Source: Maribacter sp. MMG018 (GTDB taxonomy: Bacteria; Bacteroidota; Bacteroidia; Flavobacteriales; Flavobacteriaceae). Taken from it: DNA of 64,000 nucleotides. Each line of letters opens with the position of its first letter. Position 1 is the stretch's first letter. Location of the stretch: contig NZ_JAGJEC010000001.1 of assembly GCF_018100785.1 (NCBI RefSeq), positions 248,001 through 312,000 of the forward strand, in the 5' to 3' direction. A program made the position numbers and the translations under genes. Positions 20,278-28,605 of the stretch are shown here, one piece after another. The notes beneath the pieces are model-generated. The model worked only from the letters and a program-made list of their open reading frames with translations, ran no database searches and was not told the DNA's origin.

Positions 20278-21528
20278 TTATTTTAATACGATTCTTTCCG
20301 CTTCGCCGAAGCTATCGTAGTTGCTCGTAATCACTTTTTCACCGGCATCGAGGCCTTCGAGTACTTCATAGTACCTAGAGTTCTGTTTTCCGATTCGGAT
20401 CGGTCTTTTTAAGGCCTCTCCACCATCGGCACCTACTACAAAGATCCATTGGCCACCCGTACTCTGGAAAAAACTTCCCTTTGGTACTAGCAAGGCATCG
20501 TTAGATTCGCCCAACTGCAGTTTTATATTGTAACTCTGCCCCGTACGTATGGTTTCGGGTTTGTTTTCGGTAAAGACAAGATCTACACGAAACCTTCCGC
20601 TACGTACTTCGGGGTATACCTTTCTGACCCGCAAGGCATATTCTTTTCCGTTACGTTCCAAAACGGCACTTAAGTCTCGCTTTACGCGATCTATATAATG
20701 TTCGTCTATATCGGCTTCAATTTTGTAATCTGTCAATACATTAATCTGCCCTATTCGCTGGCCTTGCGATATACTCTGGCCTATTTCGGCATCGAGATAC
20801 CCTAATTGACCGTCGGCAGGTGCCCGTACATTTAAATGATCCAGACGTTGATACACCATCCCCAGTGTTTTTTGCATACGCGCCAAATCGGTATCCAAGC
20901 CTTTTAAGGATGTTTCGCGCAGCTCATCATCGTTTTCTGTCTGCTTCTTTATGATTTCATACTGCTTTTTCGAAAGCTCGTAATCTTCCTTTGATTTTAA
21001 ATAGACTTCCCTAGATATAAGCTCGTCATCATAAAGCGCCTGGTTTTGCTCAAAATTCCTTTTTAATCGCTGAAGGTCCGTACTGGCCGTAGCCAAAGAA
21101 CGACGCCCCTCTACTTGGCGCGAATCGAAGGTCAATTTTGTGGACCTAAGATCGTTCTGTTTTAATGCCAAGTTACTTTCACTGGCCAAAATTTGCTCGT
21201 AAAGGTTCATATTCTCCAACTTTAGAATAATGTCCCCTTTCTTTACCATAGCGCCTTCCTCTATCAACTTCTCGGTAACACGCCCCCCTTCGTAAGCATC
21301 CATATAAATGGTGGTAATAGGTGCTACATTACCGTTGATGGTTATGTAGTCGTCAAATTTTCCGTGGGTCACCTCGGCTATCGAAAGTTTGTCTTTCTCT
21401 GTTCTAAAGGTAGACACCGAACTGGCGAACAACAGCTGATAGCCCACAAAAAGCACCAACAAGCCTATTGCTATATACCCATAATGTTTGGGACGTAACC
21501 CTTTTTTCTTTTCTAATTGTATATCCAT
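20278..21528 (-). CDS. Membrane-fusion (HlyD/MacA-like) periplasmic adaptor
   Basis: Adaptor of 416 aa that bridges an inner-membrane pump to a TolC-type channel. It has a short cytoplasmic N terminus, one transmembrane anchor (about 15-36), a barrel-sandwich/lipoyl half beginning near residue 50 (GNVAP, EGGRVTEKLIEEGAMVKKGD), an alpha-helical hairpin of roughly 110-215 rich in Leu, Lys and Glu, the returning lipoyl half (VRAPADGQLGYLDAEIGQSI) and a C-terminal membrane-proximal domain ending EAERIVLK. It lies between the tolC-like gene (19 bp upstream) and the first ATPase. This order is typical of MacA-MacB-TolC type export systems. Confidence 0.88.
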   Translation of the reverse strand: MDIQLEKKKGLRPKHYGYIAIGLLVLFVGYQLLFASSVSTFRTEKDKLSIAEVTHGKFDDYITINGNVAPITTIYMDAYEGGRVTEKLIEEGAMVKKGDIILKLENMNLYEQILASESNLALKQNDLRSTKLTFDSRQVEGRRSLATASTDLQRLKRNFEQNQALYDDELISREVYLKSKEDYELSKKQYEIIKKQTENDDELRETSLKGLDTDLARMQKTLGMVYQRLDHLNVRAPADGQLGYLDAEIGQSISQGQRIGQINVLTDYKIEADIDEHYIDRVKRDLSAVLERNGKEYALRVRKVYPEVRSGRFRVDLVFTENKPETIRTGQSYNIKLQLGESNDALLVPKGSFFQSTGGQWIFVVGADGGEALKRPIRIGKQNSRYYEVLEGLDAGEKVITSNYDSFGEAERIVLK

Positions 21529-21547
21529 CTTACGTATTGATCTATCT

Positions 21548-22894
21548 CTAATTTATGTTAAACACAGGAAGCCCTCTATAAAAGTCCAAGGTGCTTTTAT
21601 TTATTTCCGCTTTAAGTCGTACTTGTAAATTCTCGTTCTGGGCACTGGCGAACAAATTTTTCGCCGTAAAGAGTTCCAAGGCGCTGACCAAACCTTTTTC
21701 GTATCGTTTTTGCGCAATGGTAAAGGCCAAGTTTTGTGCCTCTACCTTTTTATCGCTCTGCGCCAATTCTACCAATAGCGAATTGTAATCTTGCACCAAT
21801 TGCCGGATGGTCTGAAAAAGGACTTGCTCTTGGGTCTTTAAATTATTCTCCGCCCTCAGCTTTTCTATCTTGGCCTGTTTTATGTTAGACCATGCCGACC
21901 CACCATTGCTTATGGGAACACTAAGGCTAACACCTATATATTGCGAAGTGTTGTCCCTAAATTGCTCCCTAAAGGGCAATGTTTTCCCCATGGTATCGCG
22001 TGTGGTCTCGAAGTATCCAGTACCTACACCTGCAAAAAGGGATAGGGACGGGTACAGTTTACCACGTGACACGGCCAGTTGTTTTTTGGCCGCTTTGGTC
22101 CTTAGCTCCTGGGCCTTTATCAACGGAAGAAAATCCCTGGCTTCACTATAAACCGAATCCGATTTAATTTCCTCCTTATCAAAATCAAACGAAACATCCT
22201 CCAACGATTCTTGAATATCGATGTCGGAAGTGTTTTCCAGGTTCATTTCTTGAATCAATGTAAGTTTAGCTGTAGCCAACTTATTTTTGCTCTGGGTAAG
22301 GTTCAGCTCGTCGGTCAACAATAAAGATTCCGCCTCATAAAGGTCGGCCCCTGCTTTTAACCCCAACTCTATCTGTTTTTTCACCAACTCATAATTCGAC
22401 TTCGAAACGGCCAACTGCTCTTGGGAAATAGCCACCAAACCTTCAAAAAACTGAATGTCGTAAAAGGCCTGCATTACCCTAAAGGCCAAAAGAAACTTCT
22501 GCTGCAATACCTCTTCTTGCGTGGCCTTGTACAAAAACTTCGATGCCTTTATCGAATTTATTTTTTGAAAGCCCTGAAACAAGTCTATCGATGATTCCAA
22601 CGAATAATTATTGGTAAAAAAATCGGTGGTTACGATATCATTGGTAAAGGGATCGGTACTACGCCCAAAATTGATATAGTAATTAGAAGACCCATTGATC
22701 GTTGGCAACAGGTTACGAATAGATTGTGCGTAGGTTTCTTTATTGGATAGATTGGTGTACTCATAATCGTTGAGCTGTAAATTGTTTTGCAGCGCATAAG
22801 CAACACATGCATCCAGTGTCCATTTTTCTTGAGCGCTAAGACTGGCCCCCAGAACAAGAAGAAAAAAGAACGATATTTTAATTTTTTGGTTCAT
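21548..22894 (-). CDS. TolC-family outer-membrane efflux protein
   Basis: Outer-membrane channel of 448 aa for the tripartite exporter. The start is placed at the ATG at 22894 (MNQKIKISFFFLL), which gives a clean signal peptide ending SLSAQ; the longer frame from 22915 adds seven residues before the signal. The mature part begins WTLDACVAYALQNN, the standard OEP-family opening, and has the two alternating helical repeats rich in Asn, Gln and Leu expected of TolC. It is the first gene of the 11-gene minus-strand operon and is divergent from the two-component genes. A candidate sigma54 promoter lies 28-43 bp upstream. Confidence 0.88.
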   Translation of the reverse strand: MNQKIKISFFFLLVLGASLSAQEKWTLDACVAYALQNNLQLNDYEYTNLSNKETYAQSIRNLLPTINGSSNYYINFGRSTDPFTNDIVTTDFFTNNYSLESSIDLFQGFQKINSIKASKFLYKATQEEVLQQKFLLAFRVMQAFYDIQFFEGLVAISQEQLAVSKSNYELVKKQIELGLKAGADLYEAESLLLTDELNLTQSKNKLATAKLTLIQEMNLENTSDIDIQESLEDVSFDFDKEEIKSDSVYSEARDFLPLIKAQELRTKAAKKQLAVSRGKLYPSLSLFAGVGTGYFETTRDTMGKTLPFREQFRDNTSQYIGVSLSVPISNGGSAWSNIKQAKIEKLRAENNLKTQEQVLFQTIRQLVQDYNSLLVELAQSDKKVEAQNLAFTIAQKRYEKGLVSALELFTAKNLFASAQNENLQVRLKAEINKSTLDFYRGLPVFNIN

Positions 22895-22903
22895 ACGTAA
22901 ACA

Positions 22904-22915
22904 TTGGTATGCCAA
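22904..22915. promoter_or_regulatory. Inverted repeat TTGG-N4-CCAA, possible operator
   Basis: A perfect short palindrome (TTGGTATGCCAA) 10 bp upstream of the tolC-like start and just downstream of the candidate sigma54 promoter. It is short enough to occur by chance, but its position fits a regulator site. Confidence 0.25.
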
Positions 22916-22921
22916 ACTATT

Positions 22922-22937
22922 TACTATTAATGTGCCA
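22922..22937 (-). promoter_or_regulatory. Candidate sigma54 (-24/-12) promoter for the transporter operon
   Basis: On the minus strand TGGCAC at 22937-22932 matches the -24 element exactly. At the correct distance the -12 part reads TAGT instead of TTGC, keeping only the first base and the G. The predicted transcript would start near 22911, about 17 nt before the tolC-like ATG. The neighbouring gene encodes a sigma54 activator, which raises the prior. The -12 mismatch keeps this tentative. Confidence 0.35.
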
Positions 22938-23104
22938 TAAATATATATAATTGATTTACAGCGATTTATAAAATAATATTATTTACACTCTTTTGTATAC
23001 TGTAAAATACTTGTACAGATATTGTAAAAATATTTGACACCTATCAATTGATGTTACTTTCTATTTGTAGCTTTATCTACGACACTTGATAATTACCTCA
23101 TATC

Positions 23105-24469
23105 ATGAACGATGCGAAAATTTTAGTTATAGATGACAATAAAAGTGTACTGAGCGCTTTAGAGATTCTTTTACAGTTCGAATATAAAAGTGTACAAACA
23201 ATCTCTAACCCGAACCAGATAACATCGTTTCCCGATTTTTTGAACATAGATATTATTCTGTTGGATATGAATTTTTCGGCCGGGGTAAACACAGGAAATG
23301 AAGGATTGTATTGGTTACGGGAAATAAAAAAAAGAGCGCCCCATATCTCCGTTATTATGATGACGGCCTATGGTGCTATAGATTTAGCCGTAGAGGCCCT
23401 TAAGGAAGGAGCCTCCGATTTCATTTTAAAACCATGGAACAATGAACGATTGCTAACCACCGTAAAAGCTGCCTATGAGCTCAGAAAAACCAAAAAAGAA
23501 GTTTCCCAACTAAAAGAAAAGCAAAACAACCTAAAACAGGTAATCAACCAAAACAAGAATTACATCATAGGTAACTCCAAAGCTTTAAATTCGGTACTAA
23601 ACCTTGTTCAAAAAGTGGCTAAAACAGATGTAAATGTTTTGGTAACAGGGGAAAACGGCACCGGAAAAGAATTGATAGCCAGGGAGCTTCATAAGTTATC
23701 GATCCGAAAGAACGAGGTTTTTATATCGGTAGATATGGGCTCTATTTCTGAAAACCTGTTCGAAAGTGAACTTTTCGGACATGTAAAAGGGTCTTTTACA
23801 GATGCGAAGGAAGACCGCGCAGGAAAATTCGAGGCCGCCAATGGCGGAACACTTTTTTTGGATGAGATAGGAAATCTATCATTGCAGATGCAAGCAAAAC
23901 TGCTGTCCGCCATACAAAACAGGGTGATTGTACGGGTGGGCTCCAACAAACCCATACCCATAAACATCAGATTAATATGCGCCACGAATTGTAACTTGGA
24001 CAAAATGGTGGCGGACGGACTTTTTAGGGAAGATCTATTATATCGCATCAATACCATTCGTGTAGAAGTGCCACCACTCAGGGAAAGGGATAACGATATA
24101 CTGGTCTTGGCAGATTTTTATTTAAAAAAGTTTGTCAGTAAATATGGAAAACAAGGTTTAAAAATGAACCAAGCGGCCCAAGAAAAACTAATGTCGTACA
24201 GTTGGCCCGGAAATGTAAGGGAACTATTGCACACCATAGAGCGTGCGGTAATACTTTGTGAAGGTAATGTTTTAAAACCCACTGATTTCCTGTTGGAAAT
24301 AAAAAGTACCGTTTCTATAGAAAATGGGCCAAGCACATTGGAAGAGATGGAACTAATGATGATCACCAATGCCCTAAACCAGCATAACGGTAATTATAGC
24401 GCGGCAGCGGAACAATTGGGGGTTTCTAGGCAAACCTTATATAACAAGTTAAAAAAGTTAGAAAAATAA
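23105..24469 (+). CDS. Sigma54-dependent response regulator (NtrC family)
   Basis: Transcription activator of 454 aa. The receiver domain (about 4-120) has phospho-acceptor Asp54 and Lys109. The AAA+ domain (about 155-385) has Walker A GENGTGKE (182-189) and Walker B FLDE (251-254). The C-terminal Fis-type helix-turn-helix ends the protein (GNYSAAAEQLGVSRQTLYNKL). The sigma54-contact loop, GAFTGA in most relatives, reads GSFTDA (229-234); the key Thr232 is kept. The stop overlaps the kinase start by one base (TAATG), so the two are translationally coupled. Divergence from the transporter operon suggests that operon is its main target. Confidence 0.92.
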   Translation: MNDAKILVIDDNKSVLSALEILLQFEYKSVQTISNPNQITSFPDFLNIDIILLDMNFSAGVNTGNEGLYWLREIKKRAPHISVIMMTAYGAIDLAVEALKEGASDFILKPWNNERLLTTVKAAYELRKTKKEVSQLKEKQNNLKQVINQNKNYIIGNSKALNSVLNLVQKVAKTDVNVLVTGENGTGKELIARELHKLSIRKNEVFISVDMGSISENLFESELFGHVKGSFTDAKEDRAGKFEAANGGTLFLDEIGNLSLQMQAKLLSAIQNRVIVRVGSNKPIPINIRLICATNCNLDKMVADGLFREDLLYRINTIRVEVPPLRERDNDILVLADFYLKKFVSKYGKQGLKMNQAAQEKLMSYSWPGNVRELLHTIERAVILCEGNVLKPTDFLLEIKSTVSIENGPSTLEEMELMMITNALNQHNGNYSAAAEQLGVSRQTLYNKLKKLEK

Positions 24470-25815
24470 TGGTAAGCCGTAACATTTATTTACAGTTGGT
24501 TTTTCGCATTGTGCTCATGGTATTGACCATTGTGGCTTCCACCTACTTTTTCTTTAAGGGGCAATACATTGTCTGTGCCATTGGTATACTGATCATAATC
24601 GCCCAAACTTCTGCCCTGATCAGTCATATAAACCAGACCAATAGAAAAATAGCCTATTTCTTCGATGCCATAAAAAATGAGGATTTTACGTTACGCTTTC
24701 CAGAAAAATTAAGTGTAAAATCTTTGGAGGAATTAAATCATAGCCTAAATATGCTCAATAGCATGATCCAAGATATCCATCTTAAAAAACAGGCACAAGA
24801 ACAATACTACCAAGAAATACTAAAACAGGCAGATATAGGTATTTTCACTATAAACGCTAAAGGACATATTCTTTTTGCCAATCCGACGGTACAGGATTTA
24901 TTGAACTATAGACCCCTTAACCATATAAAACAATTAATTCAGGTAGACCAAGAACTATACAACCTGTTCAAAGACCTACAGCCTTTCGATAATACTATTT
25001 ACCAATTGGGCAATGAAAGGGAAAAAAGGGACCTAAGTTTAAAATGTACCCCAATTACTATTGAGAACGATAAGTTACTGTTGGTGGTGGTTCATGACAT
25101 TCATAAAGAACTAGACCAGAAAGAAACAGATTCGTGGGTAAAATTGATACGGGTATTGACCCATGAGATCATGAATACGATTACCCCTATCACTTCCATT
25201 TCAGAATCCATTCTTAGGTTCTATAAAAAGGGAAACGTAATAATAGCGCCTTCCGATTTTGACGAGGACCAACTAAAAAATACCGTAAAAGGGCTGGAAG
25301 TCATAAAAGACCAAGGATCCGACCTTATGAGTTTTGTAGAATCTTACCGTACCTTTTTAAGTGTTCCTGAACCGGACAAAGAACTGATTCCTGCCCACAA
25401 ACTACTTGAAAGGGTGAAACTGTTACTTCTAGAACAAACCGACCCTGAAAATCTAAAAATCGAAATTTTGGTTACTCCCGAGGATTTGGAACTCTATGTG
25501 GACCAAAAACAAATATCGCAAGTGCTTCTGAACCTCGGAAAGAACGCCAAACAATCTTTAGAAGGGCAAGAAAACGGAACCGTCAGACTTATTGCGGGTA
25601 TTAATGAGATGAACAAAAAATTTATTCAAGTATACGATAATGGACCGGGCATACCTACAGAATTGTTAAATGAGATCTTTGTACCTTTCTTTACCACAAA
25701 AAACACGGGTACGGGAATTGGGCTGAGCCTATCTAAACAAATTATGAGATTGCACGGCGGAAATATTCATGTAGTATCGCAAGAAAACACCAAATTCACC
25801 CTCACTTTCGAATAG
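24469..25815 (+). CDS. Sensor histidine kinase with PAS domain, partner of the sigma54 regulator
   Basis: Membrane histidine kinase of 448 aa. Two helices (about 10-28 and 32-50) are separated by only a few residues, so there is no real periplasmic sensor domain. A HAMP-like linker and a PAS domain (about 115-210, ADIGIFTINAKG) follow. The H-box is THEIMNTITP with His232, an NtrY-like type. The ATP-binding domain has N-box NLGKNAKQSL, DNGPGIP and GTGIGLSLSKQI. It probably senses a membrane or cytoplasmic cue and phosphorylates Asp54 of the preceding regulator. The 3' end is 27 bp from the convergent atl-like gene. Confidence 0.92.
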   Translation: MVSRNIYLQLVFRIVLMVLTIVASTYFFFKGQYIVCAIGILIIIAQTSALISHINQTNRKIAYFFDAIKNEDFTLRFPEKLSVKSLEELNHSLNMLNSMIQDIHLKKQAQEQYYQEILKQADIGIFTINAKGHILFANPTVQDLLNYRPLNHIKQLIQVDQELYNLFKDLQPFDNTIYQLGNEREKRDLSLKCTPITIENDKLLLVVVHDIHKELDQKETDSWVKLIRVLTHEIMNTITPITSISESILRFYKKGNVIIAPSDFDEDQLKNTVKGLEVIKDQGSDLMSFVESYRTFLSVPEPDKELIPAHKLLERVKLLLLEQTDPENLKIEILVTPEDLELYVDQKQISQVLLNLGKNAKQSLEGQENGTVRLIAGINEMNKKFIQVYDNGPGIPTELLNEIFVPFFTTKNTGTGIGLSLSKQIMRLHGGNIHVVSQENTKFTLTFE

Positions 25816-25842
25816 TTTATACACTTTTGCGAGTGCTATTTG

Positions 25843-26175
25843 TTATAACTCTATAAAGGGATCCCAGAAATACTTTTCTAAGTGCTGTATCTGATTATCG
25901 ATTACTTCTACGCCCTCACTTTCTAATAGTTGTTGCATTAGACTGGTACCGTCAAAATGATGTTTTCCGGTTAGCAATCCCGCTTTGTTCACGACCCTAT
26001 GGGCAGGTACGTCTTCCATTTTTTTAGAACCGTTCAATGCCCACCCTACCATTCTTGCACTGCGGGCGGCCCCCAAATATTTTGCTATGGCCCCGTATGA
26101 AGTTACGCGGCCTTCGGGTATCAACCTTGTTACCTGATACACTTTTTCGAAGAAATTTTCATTTTCAGGCTTCAT
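25843..26175 (-). CDS. Alkyltransferase-like (ATL) protein, MGMT family without catalytic Cys
   Basis: DNA-binding protein of 110 aa equivalent to the C-terminal domain of O6-alkylguanine-DNA alkyltransferase. The recognition helix with the Arg finger is present (SARMVGWAL, around 39-47). The active-site motif PCHRV reads PAHRV, with Ala58 in place of the alkyl-accepting Cys, so it cannot repair DNA by direct alkyl transfer. Known ATL proteins, in which this Cys is often Trp or Ala, bind alkylated guanine and hand it to nucleotide excision repair; that role is inferred here. It is the last gene of a trmB-lysE-atl operon (11 bp after lysE). Confidence 0.9.
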   Translation of the reverse strand: MKPENENFFEKVYQVTRLIPEGRVTSYGAIAKYLGAARSARMVGWALNGSKKMEDVPAHRVVNKAGLLTGKHHFDGTSLMQQLLESEGVEVIDNQIQHLEKYFWDPFIEL

Positions 26176-26186
26176 GGTCTTCTTTA

Positions 26187-26816
26187 CTAATGATTAAAAA
26201 ATCTTATACAGGTAATTATAAACAACAACACCATCAAGGCACTTAAAATATAATTACTGTTTTTTGAGAATGCACTGGTCTTTTGTTCCATTTTATCAAA
26301 GTAGAATACATAAAGATACATGGCCAAAAAAGTGCCGCCCCCTGCGGCCAGTATAAACACGATCTCATCCTCCAAGGCATAGGTCATAAAACCTTGCCCG
26401 TGAAACACCGTGTTCAATCCACTATAATACGGTATTGCCAATAAATTGATCAGTGCCAAAAAAACGCCCCTGGAAAAGCTGTTCCGTTTTTTTCCCTCTA
26501 CCAAAACAATTTCTCTATGACGTTGCTTTCTTCCTTTTATAAAAAAGAAAATAGCCAATACAAAAAACAATACGATGGCTATCTGCAACAGCACCTCTAT
26601 AACATGCTGGTTTCTTAATATATACTTTGCGATCCTAACGGCCACATAGGTCTGCATCATTACCGCGACCGCGACCCCAAGACCGAACATAACCCCGTTC
26701 GCTTTTCCTTTTTCCACACTGGCTTTAGCGGCATTCAAATTAAGCAGCCCAGGTGGTAACGATGCCAAAAAAGCAGCACCAAAAGTAAAAAAGAGCAAAG
26801 TTATTATCTGTTGCAT
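26187..26816 (-). CDS. LysE-family translocator
   Basis: Inner-membrane protein of 209 aa with about six hydrophobic segments. The family opening motif is visible as LASLPPGLLNLNAAKASVEKG (residues 18-38, read in short blocks), followed by GVMFGLGVAVAV. LysE-superfamily members export amino acids or related small molecules by proton-coupled antiport; no substrate can be given. It lies 4 bp downstream of trmB and 11 bp upstream of the ATL gene, so it is co-transcribed with both. Confidence 0.8.
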   Translation of the reverse strand: MQQIITLLFFTFGAAFLASLPPGLLNLNAAKASVEKGKANGVMFGLGVAVAVMMQTYVAVRIAKYILRNQHVIEVLLQIAIVLFFVLAIFFFIKGRKQRHREIVLVEGKKRNSFSRGVFLALINLLAIPYYSGLNTVFHGQGFMTYALEDEIVFILAAGGGTFLAMYLYVFYFDKMEQKTSAFSKNSNYILSALMVLLFIITCIRFFNH

Positions 26817-26820
26817 ATAA

Positions 26821-27489
26821 TCAGTTTACCCTAAACTTCACATAGGTTATAGGCTTCCCTTTTTCAAGATACTGATTTTCATAGAAAGTTTGAATTTCAA
26901 GAACTTCTTCAGGACTCCCCTCGTTCTTGTATACATCATGATTGGCATAAATAACCTCAAGACCAAGACCGTGCAGAAGACCTAGGGTATAACCATGCAT
27001 AAACTCGCTGTCCGTTTTTAGATTGACGGTTCCCGTAGGGTTCAATATTTTTTTATACTTATTTAAAAACTCCTTATTGGTCATTCTGTGCTTGGTACGT
27101 TTGTATTTGATTTGAGGATCCGGAAAGGTTATCCATATTTCGGACACCTCGTTTTCACCGAACAAAAGGTCTACCAATTCTATTTGCGTTCTTAAAAAAG
27201 CAACGTTGGGCAAATTTTCTTCCAACGCCGTTTTTGCTCCTCTCCAAAACCTGGCGCCTTTAATATCTATACCAATAAAATTCTTATCCTTGTATTTTCT
27301 TGCCAGGCCAACCGTATATTCACCTTTGCCACAGCCCAACTCCAAAACAATTGGATGGTCGTTTTTAAAATGTTCGTGCCAACGACCTTTTAACGAAAAA
27401 CCTTCTTGAATTTCTTCTCTGGTCGGCTGAATGACATTCTTAAAGGTTTCGTTTTCCTTAAATCTCTTAAGTTTATTTTTACTTCCCAC
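26821..27489 (-). CDS. trmB: tRNA (guanine-N7-)-methyltransferase
   Basis: Cytoplasmic enzyme of 222 aa that methylates G46 in the variable loop of tRNAs using S-adenosylmethionine. The SAM motif ELGCGKGE lies at 50-57. The family signature TFPDPQIKYKRTKHR (121-135) is a variant of FPDPWPKxRHxKRR. The start codon is GTG at 27489: no upstream in-frame ATG is present, and the opening MGSKNKLKRF fits the Bacteroidota family. A TAGATTTG -7 box lies 22 bp upstream. It is the first gene of a three-gene operon. Confidence 0.92.
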   Translation of the reverse strand: MGSKNKLKRFKENETFKNVIQPTREEIQEGFSLKGRWHEHFKNDHPIVLELGCGKGEYTVGLARKYKDKNFIGIDIKGARFWRGAKTALEENLPNVAFLRTQIELVDLLFGENEVSEIWITFPDPQIKYKRTKHRMTNKEFLNKYKKILNPTGTVNLKTDSEFMHGYTLGLLHGLGLEVIYANHDVYKNEGSPEEVLEIQTFYENQYLEKGKPITYVKFRVN

Positions 27490-27510
27490 AATTGTACCTT
27501 TCTAAAATGG

Positions 27511-27518
27511 CAAATCTA
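27511..27518 (-). promoter_or_regulatory. -7 box (TAGATTTG) for trmB operon
   Basis: This matches the Bacteroidota TAnnTTTG consensus on the minus strand, 22 bp upstream of the trmB GTG start. No clear -33 TTTG is seen at the usual spacing. Confidence 0.45.
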
Positions 27519-27543
27519 AGAAAATTGCAGAGTGTACTTATTG

Positions 27544-28605
27544 TTATGTAGCAGTATTTTGGCTTTTGCTTTTTTCTAGGGTAAAGGAGAATTCAGAACC
27601 TACGTCTTTTGAACTTTCTACGTAAATCTTTTCGCCGTGCGCCTCTATTACGTGCTTAACGATGGACAGGCCCAAACCGGACCCCCCCTCTTTTCTGTTT
27701 CCACTTGGGTCTACCCTATAAAAACGTTCGAACAAACGGTGAATATGCTGTGCCGGAATGCCTTCCCCATTGTCGGTCACCCTTACGATCACCTTGTTCT
27801 TGATCAAATTTTCAACGCTTACTTCTGTAGTACCGTTATTATTGCCATACTTAATGGAGTTTACCAAAAGGTTGGTCAATACCTGTTGAATTTTTTCTTT
27901 ATCGGCATAGACCATAATAGGCTCATCATACGCAAGATCAAACGTTAATGCAATATTTTTCTTGGCAGCCTTCATTTCAAGAAGGTCAAAAACATTTTGA
28001 ATCAGTTCAATAATATTAAAATCACTTTTTTGTAAGCTAAGTTCGCCTACCTCTAACTTGGTTATCAGATCTAGATCCTTAACAATATAGATAAGTCTAT
28101 CTACTGCCTTATTGGCTCTTGAGATGTATTTTTTTCTAATATTCTTGTCCTCGATGGCACCGTCTAGTAGTGTCTCTAGATAACCTTGTGCCGTAAATAA
28201 AGGTGTTTTTAATTCGTGGGATACATTACCCAAAAAATCTTTTCTATACTCTTCTCTGATCTTTAAGGTGTCTATCTCTATTTTTTTGTCATGGGCAAAT
28301 TTTTCGATCTCTGCCGTAAGGGTACGCATATCTGTGGTAATGGGGTCGGGAGCAAGAGAACTGGACTCCAATAAGGCCACATCATCGTAAATTTTTCGAA
28401 TACGCTTGTATATAAAACGTTCTATTCGAAACTGTAAGAAAACAAAAGACCCTAGAAAAACAATTACGGTGGCCAACACCAACAACGGCCAATTTAGCAT
28501 TTGAAATTGCCAAAGTAACACTCCAAAAACCAAAAAAGTCAAGAAACCGATGAACAATGCCGAACGAAAGGCAAACCTGTATGATTTTCTTGAACGTACC
28601 GCCAT
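27544..28605 (-). CDS. PhoR-like sensor histidine kinase
   Basis: Membrane kinase of 353 aa. Two transmembrane helices (about 13-33 and 38-58) are linked by a very short loop, so it lacks a periplasmic sensor, as PhoR does. A linker of about 60 residues and the phospho-acceptor H-box (SHELKTPLF, His130) follow. Further on are the N-box LLVNSIKYG, DNGEGIP and GSGLGLSIVKHV. The start ATG overlaps the stop of the upstream response-regulator gene (TAATG), so the pair is translationally coupled. Assignment to phosphate sensing rests on the domain plan, partner type and the PhoB-like boxes upstream; no pst or phoU gene lies in the window. Confidence 0.85.
   Translation of the reverse strand: MAVRSRKSYRFAFRSALFIGFLTFLVFGVLLWQFQMLNWPLLVLATVIVFLGSFVFLQFRIERFIYKRIRKIYDDVALLESSSLAPDPITTDMRTLTAEIEKFAHDKKIEIDTLKIREEYRKDFLGNVSHELKTPLFTAQGYLETLLDGAIEDKNIRKKYISRANKAVDRLIYIVKDLDLITKLEVGELSLQKSDFNIIELIQNVFDLLEMKAAKKNIALTFDLAYDEPIMVYADKEKIQQVLTNLLVNSIKYGNNNGTTEVSVENLIKNKVIVRVTDNGEGIPAQHIHRLFERFYRVDPSGNRKEGGSGLGLSIVKHVIEAHGEKIYVESSKDVGSEFSFTLEKSKSQNTAT

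Noticed and set aside
22905-22937. Second sigma54-like site from TTTGGCAT on the minus strand near the tolC-like gene
   Set aside because: The -12 GC is absent at the right spacing; only the TGGCAC site was kept as a candidate.
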